A DNA stretch of 48,675 bases from an uncultured Gemmiger sp. (lineage in GTDB: Bacteria; Bacillota; Clostridia; Oscillospirales; Ruminococcaceae). Every line of letters starts with the position of its first letter. The first letter of the stretch is position 1. Under the pieces are notes generated by a model. It worked only from the letters and a program-made list of their open reading frames with translations. It did not search any database and was not told the DNA's origin. The DNA lies in NCBI GenBank assembly GCA_944382835.1, contig CALWNP010000017.1:1-48675 (forward strand), written 5' to 3'. Of this stretch, positions 27,698 through 36,854 are shown piece after piece. Made by a program: the position numbers and the translations under genes.

Positions 27698-30097
27698 ATG
27701 GCGAAAAAGAACTACAATTACGATGCTCCGGTTGCCTACGGGTATTGCCGCAAATCGACCACCGAGCAGCGGGAGGAATCCATCGAAGCCCAGCAGCGCG
27801 CCATTGTGGCCTATGCTGCGGCCTGCGGATACAACCTGGTCAAGATCTACAAAGACCACGGGAACAGCGGCCGCAATGGCGAGCGGCCACAGTTTGCCCA
27901 GATGGTGCAGGATGCCTCCGCCGGCGGGGCCCAGTTCATCATCGTGCACAAGCTGGACCGTTTTTTCCGCAACGCGGAGCGCCAGACCCTGGTGGAAGCC
28001 CAGCTGCGCCGGCACGGGGTCCGGGTGCTCTCGGCGTCGGAGCACTTCGACGACAGCCCCCAGGGCCAGTTCATGCGCAACATCACCAAGGCCATCAACC
28101 AGTGGTACAGCGCCAACCTGGCCCAGGAAGTCATGAAGGGGCTCCGGGAAAACGCCATTGCCTGCCGCAACACCGGCGGTCCGCCGCCGTTGGGCTATGC
28201 GGTGGACAAGGCCACCGGGAAGTTTGTCCTGGAACCGAAGGAGGCTGAGGCGGTGCGGATCATCTTTCGGATGTATCTGCAGGACGCCGGGTACACCGCC
28301 ATCATCGAGGAGCTGAACCGCGGCGGCTATCTGACCCGCCGGGGCCGTCCTTTCGGGAAAAACAGCATTTACGAGATCCTGCGCAACGAAAAGTACACCG
28401 GAGTTTATGTGTGGAACCGTCTGGCCCCCGCCGATCCCGACGGCCATGTGAGCCGCCGGCGGCTGAAGCCCCGGTCCGAGTGGGTCTATGTGGAGAACGG
28501 GATGCCCCGGATCATCGAGCCGGAGGACTTCCGCCGGGCGCAGAAGGAGATGGAAAAGCGCCGCCACAAAAGCGGCCGACAGCGTGCCAAGGTGTTCTAC
28601 CTGCTTTCGGGGCTGGTCTACTGCGGTGGCTGCGGCGGGCCGATGTCCGGCGAGGTGCGGCGGTACAAGAGCCACCACAAGGACCCTGTGGAGTATCGCT
28701 ATTATGCCTGCACCACCAAAAAGCGGATGCACTCCGCCGGGGACCATGTGCGGTCGATTCCGGCCGACAAGCTGGAAAGCGCCGTGCTCCAGTATCTGCA
28801 GAACATCGTCCTCCACCCTGACACCATGGAGGCCCTGTGCACTGCCGTCCTGGCCAGCATGCAGCAGGAGGACAGCCCGGCCGACAAGGCAGCCAGCCGG
28901 CGCAAGCAGGCCGCCGCCCTGGAACCGAAGATCAACCGGCTGTACACCGCCATCGAGAACGGACTGGACGGCCCGGACACCATCCAGCGGATCAAGGAGC
29001 TGCAAGCACAGCGCGGGGCGTTGCTGGAGGAGGCCGAGGCCCTGGAGCGGGAGGCGGGCGTCACCACCGCCACGGTGGAAAAGCTGTGCCATGCCTGGGC
29101 CGGGATCCGCCTGGACCACCTGCCGTCCGAGCAGCTGCGCATGCTGATCCGGGAGCTGGTGGAGAAGATTATCGTCTACGACGACGGCACCGATGCCCAC
29201 CGGGTCCGGATTGTGCTGAACCCTGCCAAACGCGATCCTGAAGAGCTGCCGCCCGACCTGGCAGTGGCCTCATTGGGGGATCTGGGAACACCTGTGGGTG
29301 GATGTGTTGGCAGTCTACCCCTGCCAGAAGTACCATCGGATGGGTTGTTGCCCGGTCCGGTGGTTTTTCTTTTTGTCCTGTGGGACAGCCGTATGGTTCG
29401 GCTGTCCCCTTTTTGTTGGCAAAACGGTATCTGCAAAAAAGCCCCTCCCCCGACGATGGCCGGAAAGGGGCGGCAAGAGATAGCGTTACAGAATCTTCTC
29501 CATCCCGATCTTCTGGGGCTTCAGGCCGCAAGCCTGGTAGAAAGCCATGGCCTTGTCGTTGCCGTTCCAGACGTTCAGGGTCACGTTGTAGCAGTCGTGG
29601 GCACGGGCGTAGTCCAGCACCGCCTCGTAGAGGGTTTTGCCCACATGCTGGCCGCGGCAGGCCTCGTCCACGCAGAGATCGTCGATGTACAGGCTGCGCA
29701 CCGGGGTGAGGATGTTGTCATCGGGATGCTGCTGGAAGATGCAGAAGGCATAGCCCAGCAGGCGGTCGTCCTCGTCGGCGGCGGCCAGGATGGGGCGCTG
29801 GTCGTCGTGCAGAATCTCCAGCAGCTGCTCATCGGTGTATTTGCGGCCGCCGCACTTGAAGAGGTCGGGCCGGGCCTGATGGTGGATCAGCTCCACCTGC
29901 ATCAGCAGCTCGTGGATGCGGGGCAGATCCTTTTCCATTGCCATACGAATTTTCATTGGTTGCGCTTCCTTTCCTCCATTTTGGACAGTTGTTGTTCCCG
30001 ATTATTGTACCACAATCCGAACCACAGCAAAAGCCCCCGGCGGGGGTCCTTGCGGGCCATTCGCCGGGGGCTCAAAAAGGGAGAGACGGTTACTTGA
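27698..30097 (+). CDS. Large serine recombinase (prophage integrase), 3' end uncertain
   Basis: Start at ATG 27698 (MAKKNYNYDAPVAYGYCRKS) with CTGGAGGTG upstream. The resolvase domain (~10-155) has the catalytic Ser in GYCRKSTTEQREESIEAQ and the usual FIIVHKLDRFFRN motif; a recombinase domain (~165-270) has PPPLGYAVDKATG; a zinc-ribbon (~315-365) has CGGCGGPM with two Cys pairs; a coiled coil (~400-470) follows. Recognisable protein ends near residue 510-520 (about base 29250). The frame nevertheless stays open to TGA at 30097, through an intrinsic terminator at 29382-29414 and antisense across the whole GNAT gene. The functional protein probably ends near the terminator; a frameshift, or an attachment site inside the 3' end, may have removed the true stop. 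Confidence 0.8.
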   Translation: MAKKNYNYDAPVAYGYCRKSTTEQREESIEAQQRAIVAYAAACGYNLVKIYKDHGNSGRNGERPQFAQMVQDASAGGAQFIIVHKLDRFFRNAERQTLVEAQLRRHGVRVLSASEHFDDSPQGQFMRNITKAINQWYSANLAQEVMKGLRENAIACRNTGGPPPLGYAVDKATGKFVLEPKEAEAVRIIFRMYLQDAGYTAIIEELNRGGYLTRRGRPFGKNSIYEILRNEKYTGVYVWNRLAPADPDGHVSRRRLKPRSEWVYVENGMPRIIEPEDFRRAQKEMEKRRHKSGRQRAKVFYLLSGLVYCGGCGGPMSGEVRRYKSHHKDPVEYRYYACTTKKRMHSAGDHVRSIPADKLESAVLQYLQNIVLHPDTMEALCTAVLASMQQEDSPADKAASRRKQAAALEPKINRLYTAIENGLDGPDTIQRIKELQAQRGALLEEAEALEREAGVTTATVEKLCHAWAGIRLDHLPSEQLRMLIRELVEKIIVYDDGTDAHRVRIVLNPAKRDPEELPPDLAVASLGDLGTPVGGCVGSLPLPEVPSDGLLPGPVVFLFVLWDSRMVRLSPFCWQNGICKKAPPPTMAGKGRQEIALQNLLHPDLLGLQAASLVESHGLVVAVPDVQGHVVAVVGTGVVQHRLVEGFAHMLAAAGLVHAEIVDVQAAHRGEDVVIGMLLEDAEGIAQQAVVLVGGGQDGALVVVQNLQQLLIGVFAAAALEEVGPGLMVDQLHLHQQLVDAGQILFHCHTNFHWLRFLSSILDSCCSRLLYHNPNHSKSPRRGSLRAIRRGLKKGETVT
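29382..29414 (+). terminator. Intrinsic terminator of the recombinase gene
   Basis: GGGACAGCC pairs perfectly with GGCTGTCCC around a 9-base loop, then CTTTTTG. It lies inside the open frame of the recombinase, so transcripts ending here would have no stop codon in that frame. Confidence 0.85.
29435..29471 (-). terminator. Terminator of the GNAT gene
   Basis: On the minus strand GCCCCT..CC pairs with GG..AGGGGC followed by TTTTTT, 15 bases after the GNAT stop. It is convergent with the recombinase terminator; the prophage-chromosome junction is probably near here. Confidence 0.75.
29486..29956 (-). CDS. GNAT family N-acetyltransferase
   Basis: A 156-residue protein starting MKIRMAMEKDLPRIHELLMQ with AAAGGAAG upstream. 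The GNAT fold is clear: the N-terminal helix pair, LLGYAFCIFQ strand, LYIDDLCVDEACRGQHVGKTL (motif A with R/Q-x-x-G-x-G/K acetyl-CoA loop), NVTLNVWNGNDKAMAFYQACG (motif B) and the C-terminal strand. The substrate cannot be told. The gene is probably chromosomal and lies at the prophage border; a TACAAT-type promoter with extended -10 stands about 60 bases upstream. Confidence 0.9.
   Translation of the reverse strand: MKIRMAMEKDLPRIHELLMQVELIHHQARPDLFKCGGRKYTDEQLLEILHDDQRPILAAADEDDRLLGYAFCIFQQHPDDNILTPVRSLYIDDLCVDEACRGQHVGKTLYEAVLDYARAHDCYNVTLNVWNGNDKAMAFYQACGLKPQKIGMEKIL
30032..30072 (-). terminator. Terminator after lacZ-type gene
   Basis: AGCCCCCGGCG pairs perfectly with CGCCGGGGGCT (11 bp) across a 19-base loop; TTTTG follows on the minus strand. 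It closes the glycoside operon. Confidence 0.8.
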
Positions 30098-33000
30098 CAG
30101 AGGGCTTGAGGTGGATGGAGAAGACAAACTGGTCCTGATCCACCCGGTATTCCTTCTTCAGTTCGGGGCCGCAGCTGTTGGAGCCCACGCCGCTCTGCCG
30201 CCAATCCAGGCAGAGAACGGTATCCGGGCAGGGTTCCAGCTCATAGTTATGGCCCTTGTTGGTCATTTCCTCCTGGGTGTAGCGGGCTGCCTGGAAGGCA
30301 AAGGGTTCGGCGGCGGCCACCTGCAGGGCAGCGAGATCGCTGTGGAGCACCAGGAAGTCACAATCGTGGTGAGCGCCGTTCTCCTGGGGACGGATGTAAT
30401 CCTCCCACAGGCCGTCCAGGTCGTTTTCAAACAGACCATGGTAGCTGGCGCGGCACTTGTCGGGATAGTTTTCGCCGGGGCCCATACCGAAGTAGGTCAC
30501 CTGCTCCATCTCCCGGGGCAGGAACAGCCGCAGGCCAAACCGCGGCAGGAAGGGGAACTCCGGTGCACGGGTCACGTTGAGCTTCACATCCACGCTGCCG
30601 TCGGGCCAAACGGTCCAGACCGCCGCCATATGCAGCACCGGCTGCACCGCCACGGCGCTCAGGGAGACCTGGCTTTCCACCACAACAGCCTGGCCTTCCT
30701 GCCGGACTTCGGTGGAATAGGCCCGGGGCTGGACCTGGTCGAAGCCGGCGCGCAGCCACTGCTGTTTGATGTTGCGGTCGTTGTCGGTGGGGGCGCGCCA
30801 GATGTTGTACTCCAGCGGGCGCTTGAGCAGGGTGCGGTTGCCATAGACCATCCGGGAGAAGACGCCGCGGCGCTTGTCGTAGGTGTAGCACCACTGGCCG
30901 TTCTCCAGCACAATCTCGGGATCTTTGTCGGTCCAGCGGATCTCCGGCCCTGCCTGGACCTGGAGGATCTGCTTGGCGGTCTGGTTCACCGGTTCGGCGG
31001 TGGCCACCGGCATCTCATCAAAGCCCAGCAGGAAGCCGGGTTCCAGGCAGCCCTTCTGCTGTTTCTGGTGGTATTCCAGTTTGAGGAAGGCTTTGCCCTG
31101 CTGCGGCACTTCCAGGTTCAGGCTGATCTTGCCCTCCTGGTGGGCCGGGATGGAAGGCAGATCTTCCAGCTGACCCGAGGCCACCGTCTTGCCGTCACAG
31201 CTGAGGGTGTAGGACAGGGTCACTTCCTGCTGCAGATCGCAGAAGTCCATATAGTTGTGCAGGGTGATCTCACCGCTGGCCTGGTCAAACGCCACCACAC
31301 GGGCGGGACGGTAGACATTCTTGAACTCCTTCAGGCCGGTGTGCACACGGCGGTCGGGATAGACCAGGCCGTCCATGCAGAAGTTGCCGTCATGGGGGTA
31401 TTCGTCGTGGTCGCCGCCGTAGGCGTACTGAACCTTGCCCTCCTTGGTGCGACCCATGTCGATGGCGTGGTCACACCACTCCCAGACAAAGCCGCCGCAG
31501 ATGCCGTCGCTGGACTGGAAGGTCTGGAAATATTCCTCCAGGTCGCCGGGGCCGTTGCCCATAGCGTGGCAGTATTCGCAGAGGATGTAGGGCTTGCGGC
31601 CGTCCTCCTTGAGATACTGCCGGATCTCGTCGGTGCTGGGGTACATCCGGCTGTACAGATCCAGGTCGTCAAAGTTGTAGGTCTTGTCCTTGGGCACATG
31701 GAGAGCACTTTCAAAGTGGGTCAGGCGGGTGTCATCAAAGGACTTGGTCCAGGCCAGGGCCGCCTCGAAGGTGCAGCCGTAGGCGCACTCGTTGCCCATG
31801 GACCAGATGACCACGCTGGGACGGTTCTTGTCCCGCTCCACGCAGCGGCGCACACGGTCCACCGTGGCCGGGGTGTAGGCGGGGTTGTCCGAGATCAGCT
31901 CGTTCCAGGTCTGGCACATCTGCAGCCAGTCCGGATTCTGGGTGAAGCGGAGCATGGCGCCGTGGCTCTCGTCGTCGGCCTCGTCGATGATGTAGAAGCC
32001 CATGGCATCGTAGAGGGCGTAGAAGTGCGGAGCGTTGGGATAGTGGCTGGTGCGGATGGCGTTGACGTTGTGGGCCTTCATCAGCTCCAGATCCCGGCGG
32101 ATCTGCGCCTCCGAAATCACAAAGCCGGTCTCGGGGTCACTGTCGTGGCGGTTAACGCCGTGGAACTTGATCTTCTGCCCGTTGAGGTAGACGACATTGC
32201 CTTCCTTGTGGATTTCCCGCACGCCGATGGTATCCGAGATTACCTCGCCGGGGGTGGTGTAGGTGACCTTGTAGAGGTAGGGCTGCTCGGCGTTCCAGAG
32301 GTGAACCTGGTCCAGATGGATGGCCAGATGGCCGTCCTCGGTGGTCTGTTCCGCCACCGTGTTGCCCTCGGCGTCGGCGATGCGGCAGGTCACCGGCACC
32401 GTCTGATCCAGGAAGGTGAAGTCTGCCCGGATGTCCGCGCCCTGGTAGTCGGCGGTGGGCACCGCCTTGACAAAGTAGTCAAAGATGGCCTGTTCCGGGC
32501 GCAGCAGCAGGTAGACATCCCGGAAGATGCCGCTCATACGGAATTTGTCCTGATCCTCCATGTAGCTGCCGTCGCACCATTTGAGCACCAGCACCGCCAG
32601 GTGGTTCTCCCCTTCCCGCAGCAGCGCGGTCACATCGAACTCGCTGGTGGAGTGGGAAACCTGGCTGTACCCCACAAACTGGCCGTTGAGCCAGAGGTAG
32701 AAGCAGGAGTCCACCCCTTCAAAGTTGAGGTAGGCCCGGGGTGCATCGGGGTTGCGGTGGTAGACAAAGGTGTGGCGGTAGGCGCCGCAGGGGTTGTCCT
32801 GGGGCACATAGGGCGGGTCCAGGGGGAAGGGATAGCGCAGGTTGGTGTACTGGTGCCGGTCGTAGCCGTAGTTCTGCCAGACGCTGGGCACCGGCAGGTC
32901 CGCGAAGCCTTCGTCGGAGGCATCCTCCCGGTAGAATTCTTCTTTCAGATCATAGATGCTGGAATAGTAGCGGAATTTCCAGGTGCCGTTGAGCAGCACA

Positions 33001-33131
33001 AAACGATCCGATGCGGTACGCTTTTCCCCGGTGGTATCCATGGCGGTGCTGGCCGGGACATAGTAGGCCCGGTTGGGCATGGTGTTCAGGTGCAGCGTAT
33101 TGAGATCCTCGTAATAGCGTGGTATCTGCAT
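30090..33131 (-). CDS. lacZ: Beta-galactosidase, LacZ-type (GH2)
   Basis: A 1013-residue cytosolic enzyme, close in length to E. coli LacZ (1024). It starts MQIPRYYEDLNTLHLN, GAGAAAGGA upstream. The full LacZ layout is visible: sugar-binding domain (DLPVPSVWQNYGY...), immunoglobulin-like domain, TIM barrel with KFHGVNRHDSDPETG, acid/base Glu448 in WSMGNECAYG, nucleophile Glu519 in ILCEYCHAMGNGPG, and the C-terminal beta-small-chain domain (ending ...DQDQFVFSIHLKPS). It splits lactose and other beta-galactosides into galactose and an aglycone. It is the last gene of the operon, with its own leader after the transporter gene. Confidence 0.95.
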   Translation of the reverse strand: MQIPRYYEDLNTLHLNTMPNRAYYVPASTAMDTTGEKRTASDRFVLLNGTWKFRYYSSIYDLKEEFYREDASDEGFADLPVPSVWQNYGYDRHQYTNLRYPFPLDPPYVPQDNPCGAYRHTFVYHRNPDAPRAYLNFEGVDSCFYLWLNGQFVGYSQVSHSTSEFDVTALLREGENHLAVLVLKWCDGSYMEDQDKFRMSGIFRDVYLLLRPEQAIFDYFVKAVPTADYQGADIRADFTFLDQTVPVTCRIADAEGNTVAEQTTEDGHLAIHLDQVHLWNAEQPYLYKVTYTTPGEVISDTIGVREIHKEGNVVYLNGQKIKFHGVNRHDSDPETGFVISEAQIRRDLELMKAHNVNAIRTSHYPNAPHFYALYDAMGFYIIDEADDESHGAMLRFTQNPDWLQMCQTWNELISDNPAYTPATVDRVRRCVERDKNRPSVVIWSMGNECAYGCTFEAALAWTKSFDDTRLTHFESALHVPKDKTYNFDDLDLYSRMYPSTDEIRQYLKEDGRKPYILCEYCHAMGNGPGDLEEYFQTFQSSDGICGGFVWEWCDHAIDMGRTKEGKVQYAYGGDHDEYPHDGNFCMDGLVYPDRRVHTGLKEFKNVYRPARVVAFDQASGEITLHNYMDFCDLQQEVTLSYTLSCDGKTVASGQLEDLPSIPAHQEGKISLNLEVPQQGKAFLKLEYHQKQQKGCLEPGFLLGFDEMPVATAEPVNQTAKQILQVQAGPEIRWTDKDPEIVLENGQWCYTYDKRRGVFSRMVYGNRTLLKRPLEYNIWRAPTDNDRNIKQQWLRAGFDQVQPRAYSTEVRQEGQAVVVESQVSLSAVAVQPVLHMAAVWTVWPDGSVDVKLNVTRAPEFPFLPRFGLRLFLPREMEQVTYFGMGPGENYPDKCRASYHGLFENDLDGLWEDYIRPQENGAHHDCDFLVLHSDLAALQVAAAEPFAFQAARYTQEEMTNKGHNYELEPCPDTVLCLDWRQSGVGSNSCGPELKKEYRVDQDQFVFSIHLKPSVK

Positions 33132-33179
33132 AACGTTTGTCCTTTCTCGGAATCAATGGGTTTGGAACCTCCCAACTTG

Positions 33180-33217
33180 CCGAAACAGAGGTCATGCGGG
33201 CATGGCCTCTGTTTCGG
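33180..33217 (-). promoter_or_regulatory. 12-bp perfect hairpin in the transporter-lacZ intergenic leader
   Basis: CCGAAACAGAGG pairs perfectly with CCTCTGTTTCGG around a 14-base loop. No T run follows, so it is more likely an RNA processing/stability element or regulator site than a terminator. Confidence 0.55.
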
Positions 33218-33255
33218 TGAGGGGGGTATGAATCAAGCAGGATCAGAAGCCGCCA

Positions 33256-34620
33256 TCAGTGCTTGGCATGGGCAGCATCCCAATCGGCGTTGGCTTTCTC
33301 CACCTTCAGCTGGGAGAGCAGGACCACCACCAGGATGACGGTAATCAGCGGGTACCACAGGTAGAGGAAGTTGAGCATGTTGATGCAGGAAGCGGACTGC
33401 TCGGCTGCGTTGGCCACATAGCCGCCCAGGGAGAGCAGCACGCCGGAGAGCGCGGTGCCGACGCCGCCGCCGACCTTGATGCCCAGGGAGGAGCAGGAGA
33501 ACATGGCGCCGTCCACCCGTTTGCCGGTGACGCGGTAGGTGTAGTCCGAAGCAGCAGCGATGAGGGCGTTCAGGTCACCGGTCAGCGGGCTGGTGCCCAG
33601 GCCGGCACCAACGAGGGTGACCAGCATGAAGGGAATGTTGCCCATGTAGCCGGCAATGATAAAGAGAATACGGAAGAACACAGCGATGAAGTAGCCGTAG
33701 AGGTTGACTTTGTACATGCCCTTCATCTTCTTGACCAGGGCGGGGGTAAAGGCCAGGCCGATGATCATGGGCAGCATCTGTGCAGTGGAGAAGGTGCCCA
33801 GCAGGGCGGGGTTGCCAAGGACATAGGTCATGTAGTAGATGCCGATGCCGGCGATACCGGTCTGCATGTAGGTGAGGATGTAGATGCCGCAGATCAGCAG
33901 GTAGTACTTGTTGTGGACCAACAGGCCGATGGACTTGAGAAGGTTGATTTCGTCCTTCTGGTCGCCGCTGGCGTTCTGGGCTGCGTTTTCATCGGGCAGT
34001 TCCTTGACAGACAGGGCCGAGATGGTGTTGACCACCAAGCCGATGATGGCGTAAACCAGGGCCACATTGCGCCAACCAACAGCGCCGCCGCCCATGGCCG
34101 CCACAGCGTTGACGGTGATGGAAGCAACAATCAGGTTGGTTGCCAGGGAGAACATGAAGCGGATGGAGCCCAGCTGCACACGCTCGTTGCCATTGCGGGT
34201 GATCAGCGAGGTCAGGGTGGCGTAAGCGATGTTGTTGGCGGTGTAGAAGATCGCGTTCAACAGGGTGTAGGTGATGAAGAAGTAGGCGTACTGGACCGCG
34301 TCGCCCCAGTTGAGGGGAATGGAGAAGATGGCCACCAGCATCACAGCGTTGCCGATGTAGGACCACAGCATCCAGGGACGGGCCTTGCCCATCTTGCTCT
34401 TGGTCTTGTCGATCACGGTGCCGAACAGAACGTCGGTGACGCCGTCAGCGAACTTGGAGAACATCATCAGGGTGCCTACGATACCGGAGTTCAAGCCCAC
34501 CGTATCGGTCAGGTAGATCATGACGAAGCTGGTCAGCAGGCCGTAGACCATGTTGGCAGCCAAGTCGCCCGATCCGTAGCCGAGTTTGTTGTACCATTTC
34601 AAGTATTTTCTTTCTTCCAT
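33256..34620 (-). CDS. GPH-family sugar:cation symporter (LacS/MelB type without IIA domain)
   Basis: A 454-residue membrane protein starting MEERKYLKWYNKLGYGSGDL at ATG 34620, GGGAG upstream; the frame extends upstream but without a suitable start. The GYGSGDLAANMVYG opening, followed by TDTVGLNSGIVGTLMMFSKFADGVTDVLFG (the GPH family's DxxxD cation-binding region, split here) and KSKMGKARPWMLW, is the galactoside-pentose-hexuronide symporter signature. About 12 membrane segments are predicted. No C-terminal EIIA domain. Placed between GH3 and LacZ genes it probably imports beta-galactosides or beta-glucosides. Confidence 0.93.
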   Translation of the reverse strand: MEERKYLKWYNKLGYGSGDLAANMVYGLLTSFVMIYLTDTVGLNSGIVGTLMMFSKFADGVTDVLFGTVIDKTKSKMGKARPWMLWSYIGNAVMLVAIFSIPLNWGDAVQYAYFFITYTLLNAIFYTANNIAYATLTSLITRNGNERVQLGSIRFMFSLATNLIVASITVNAVAAMGGGAVGWRNVALVYAIIGLVVNTISALSVKELPDENAAQNASGDQKDEINLLKSIGLLVHNKYYLLICGIYILTYMQTGIAGIGIYYMTYVLGNPALLGTFSTAQMLPMIIGLAFTPALVKKMKGMYKVNLYGYFIAVFFRILFIIAGYMGNIPFMLVTLVGAGLGTSPLTGDLNALIAAASDYTYRVTGKRVDGAMFSCSSLGIKVGGGVGTALSGVLLSLGGYVANAAEQSASCINMLNFLYLWYPLITVILVVVLLSQLKVEKANADWDAAHAKH

Positions 34621-34701
34621 AAAGCCGTATCTCCCTTTTTTATTATTTCCCCGGCCAAGCCGCAATGGTTGGCCTTGAACCGGTCGGGGATGAATCCAAC
34701 A

Positions 34702-36783
34702 TTACAGGGTCACAGAGGTGGCCACCAGGTCCTTGGGATCTGCGCTGGAGCCCACATAGACGTTGTACTCCATCTGTTCCAGTCTCCAGACGCGGTACGG
34801 AGGATCGTACCACTTGAGTTTTTCCAGCGGCACGGTGATCTCCACCGTCTTCTCCTCCCCTGCCTTGAGGCTGACGCGCTGGAAGCCGCGCAGCTGTTTG
34901 ACGGGACGGTCCACCGCCGAGTTCTCGAACCCGATGTAAACCTGGACCACTTCGTCGCCGTCCCGGTCACCGGTGTTGCGGACCTTGGCCGTAACCACCA
35001 GGCTGTCCTCGGTCTTGCGGACTGCGGGATCGGTGATGGCGAAGGTGGTGTAGCTCAGGCCGAAGCCGTAGGGCACCAGGGGCTTGACGCCGTTCTTTTC
35101 CAGCCGGGTGTAGCCGTGGTAATACTCGTAGTACTGATCGGTGGCTTCCCAATCCACATAGGGCAGATCGGATTCCTTGTAGGGAACCACGTAGGGCAGC
35201 TTGCCGGAGGGGTTCACATCGCCGTAGAGGATCTCGGCCAGGGCGGTGCCGCCCTCCATGCCGGGATAGTAGGCCATCAGAACCGCATTGACGCAATCGT
35301 ACCACTCGGTCATCATGATCATGTTGCCGCCCACCAGGACTGCTGCCGACTTCTTGTTCAGCGGGCCGACCTGTTTCAGCAGCTCGACCTCGTCGGCGTG
35401 CAGGCCCAGACCATTCTTGCGGTCGCCGCCGATGGAGCCGATGTAGTTGCTGACCTCGTCCTCCGAGACGTACTCGCCTTCGTCGTCGTAGTTGTAGCCC
35501 ACCACAAAGATCACCGCATCGGCTTCCTTGGCCAGCTTCTTGGCGCTTTCCAGATCCGAACCGTCGTTGAAGATGACCTCGCAGTCGGGATTGGCCTTCT
35601 TGAGGCCTTCCTCGGGGGTGACGACGTAGGGAGGCCGCACCCAGCTGGAGCCGTGGTCGCCGATGATGGCGGTGTTGGCCAGCTTGCCGATGAGGGCCAG
35701 CTTCTTGGTCTCGCTGCGCTTGAGGGGCAGGACATCCTCGTTCTTGATCAGGGTGATGGCCTCCTCGGCGACCTTCTTGGCCACCGCGATGTGCTCGGGG
35801 CAGCCCACCACCGACATGTCGTATTCCTTGTGATCCTTGTCGAAGGCGATGAGAGTACGGACGATCCGCAGCGCGGCCTCGTTGATCCGCTCCTCGGGGA
35901 CGAAGCCGTCCTGCACCGCCTTGACGAGACGGTCACCGAACCACTGGGTCCACATCATCTCCATGTCCTGGCCGCCGTTGGCCGCTTCCACGGTGTCCCG
36001 GACGCCCCAGCAGAAGTCCGACATGACGAAGCCGTCGAAGTCCCACTCTTTTTTCAACACCTGGCGCAGCAGGTAGTTGTGGTGGCCGCACTGGACGCCG
36101 TTGTAGCGGTTGTAGGAGCTCATGATGCTGGCGGCGCCGGCATCCACGCAGTCCTTGAAGTGGGGCAGGAAAACCTCCTGCTCGGTGCGCTGGTCGCAGG
36201 TGACACTGCACTTGAAGCGGGCGTTCTCCATATCGTTGAAGGCGTAGTGCTTGACGCAGGCGATGATGTCCTCATCCTGGACACCGCGGACCAGCGCCGC
36301 GCCCATCTTGCCGATCTGGAAGGTTTCCTCGCCGTAGGTTTCCTGACTGCGGCCCCAACCGGGGTTGTAGGGCATGTTGATGCAGACGCCGGCGAAGAGG
36401 TTGCCGCCGTAGGCCCGGACCTCCTGGCCGATGCAGTGGCCGACCTTTTCCTCCAGATCGGGGTCAAAGGTGGCGCCGCGGGCCATGGAAACCGGGAAGC
36501 AGGTGCTCTTCCAGTTGCCGCAAACCACACCGCGGGGGCCATCGGCAAACAGCATGGGAGGTACGCCGTACTCTTCCAGGCCACCAGCCGCATAGGGGGT
36601 GACGTTGTAGTGGTTTTCGTCCTTGGACATCTCCTCGGTCATTTTCGCAATCATATCGGGGGTCATCTTGGACATATCAATGTTGCCGCTCATCAGCCAG
36701 ACCTTTTGCTCCAGCGTGAGCTTGTCCACGATCTTCTGCGCCTCTTCGGTGCAGGCCAACCGATACTCCTTGGTTGCTCGCAT
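34702..36783 (-). CDS. GH3 beta-glucosidase-like glycosidase
   Basis: A 693-residue cytosolic enzyme starting MRATKEYRLACTEEAQKIVD, AAGGA upstream. The family 3 barrel domain has LFADGPRGVV, PYNPGWGRSQETYGEE, KHYAFNDMEN and the nucleophile Asp256 in GFVMSDFCWG. The second (alpha/beta) domain has IGDHGSSWVRPPYVVTP, VILVGGN-type and NAVLMAYYPGMEGGTALAEILYGDVNPSGKLP; a fibronectin III-like domain ends it. No signal peptide. Activity is likely beta-glucosidase or beta-xylosidase on imported disaccharides. A clear paralog lies two genes upstream. Confidence 0.93.
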   Translation of the reverse strand: MRATKEYRLACTEEAQKIVDKLTLEQKVWLMSGNIDMSKMTPDMIAKMTEEMSKDENHYNVTPYAAGGLEEYGVPPMLFADGPRGVVCGNWKSTCFPVSMARGATFDPDLEEKVGHCIGQEVRAYGGNLFAGVCINMPYNPGWGRSQETYGEETFQIGKMGAALVRGVQDEDIIACVKHYAFNDMENARFKCSVTCDQRTEQEVFLPHFKDCVDAGAASIMSSYNRYNGVQCGHHNYLLRQVLKKEWDFDGFVMSDFCWGVRDTVEAANGGQDMEMMWTQWFGDRLVKAVQDGFVPEERINEAALRIVRTLIAFDKDHKEYDMSVVGCPEHIAVAKKVAEEAITLIKNEDVLPLKRSETKKLALIGKLANTAIIGDHGSSWVRPPYVVTPEEGLKKANPDCEVIFNDGSDLESAKKLAKEADAVIFVVGYNYDDEGEYVSEDEVSNYIGSIGGDRKNGLGLHADEVELLKQVGPLNKKSAAVLVGGNMIMMTEWYDCVNAVLMAYYPGMEGGTALAEILYGDVNPSGKLPYVVPYKESDLPYVDWEATDQYYEYYHGYTRLEKNGVKPLVPYGFGLSYTTFAITDPAVRKTEDSLVVTAKVRNTGDRDGDEVVQVYIGFENSAVDRPVKQLRGFQRVSLKAGEEKTVEITVPLEKLKWYDPPYRVWRLEQMEYNVYVGSSADPKDLVATSVTL

Positions 36784-36854
36784 GATTTTTCCTTCTTTCT
36801 ATCTTAAGATTTTATGCGCATCGTATCATTGTTGGATACGTTGGGGAACCAGGT

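Noticed and set aside
27497-29200. 567-residue minus-strand open frame opposite the recombinase
   Set aside because: Shadow of the serine recombinase, which has all family motifs.
1-29400. Integrative conjugative element instead of a prophage
   Set aside because: Complete head, portal, terminase and tail genes are present and no conjugation genes are seen in this part.
29916-33338. 1140-residue plus-strand open frame opposite lacZ
   Set aside because: Antisense shadow caused by codon bias; the minus strand encodes LacZ with both catalytic Glu residues.
33259-36807. 1182-residue plus-strand open frame opposite the symporter and GH3 genes
   Set aside because: It spans two real genes on the other strand and reads as low-complexity His/Val/Gly/Asp sequence.
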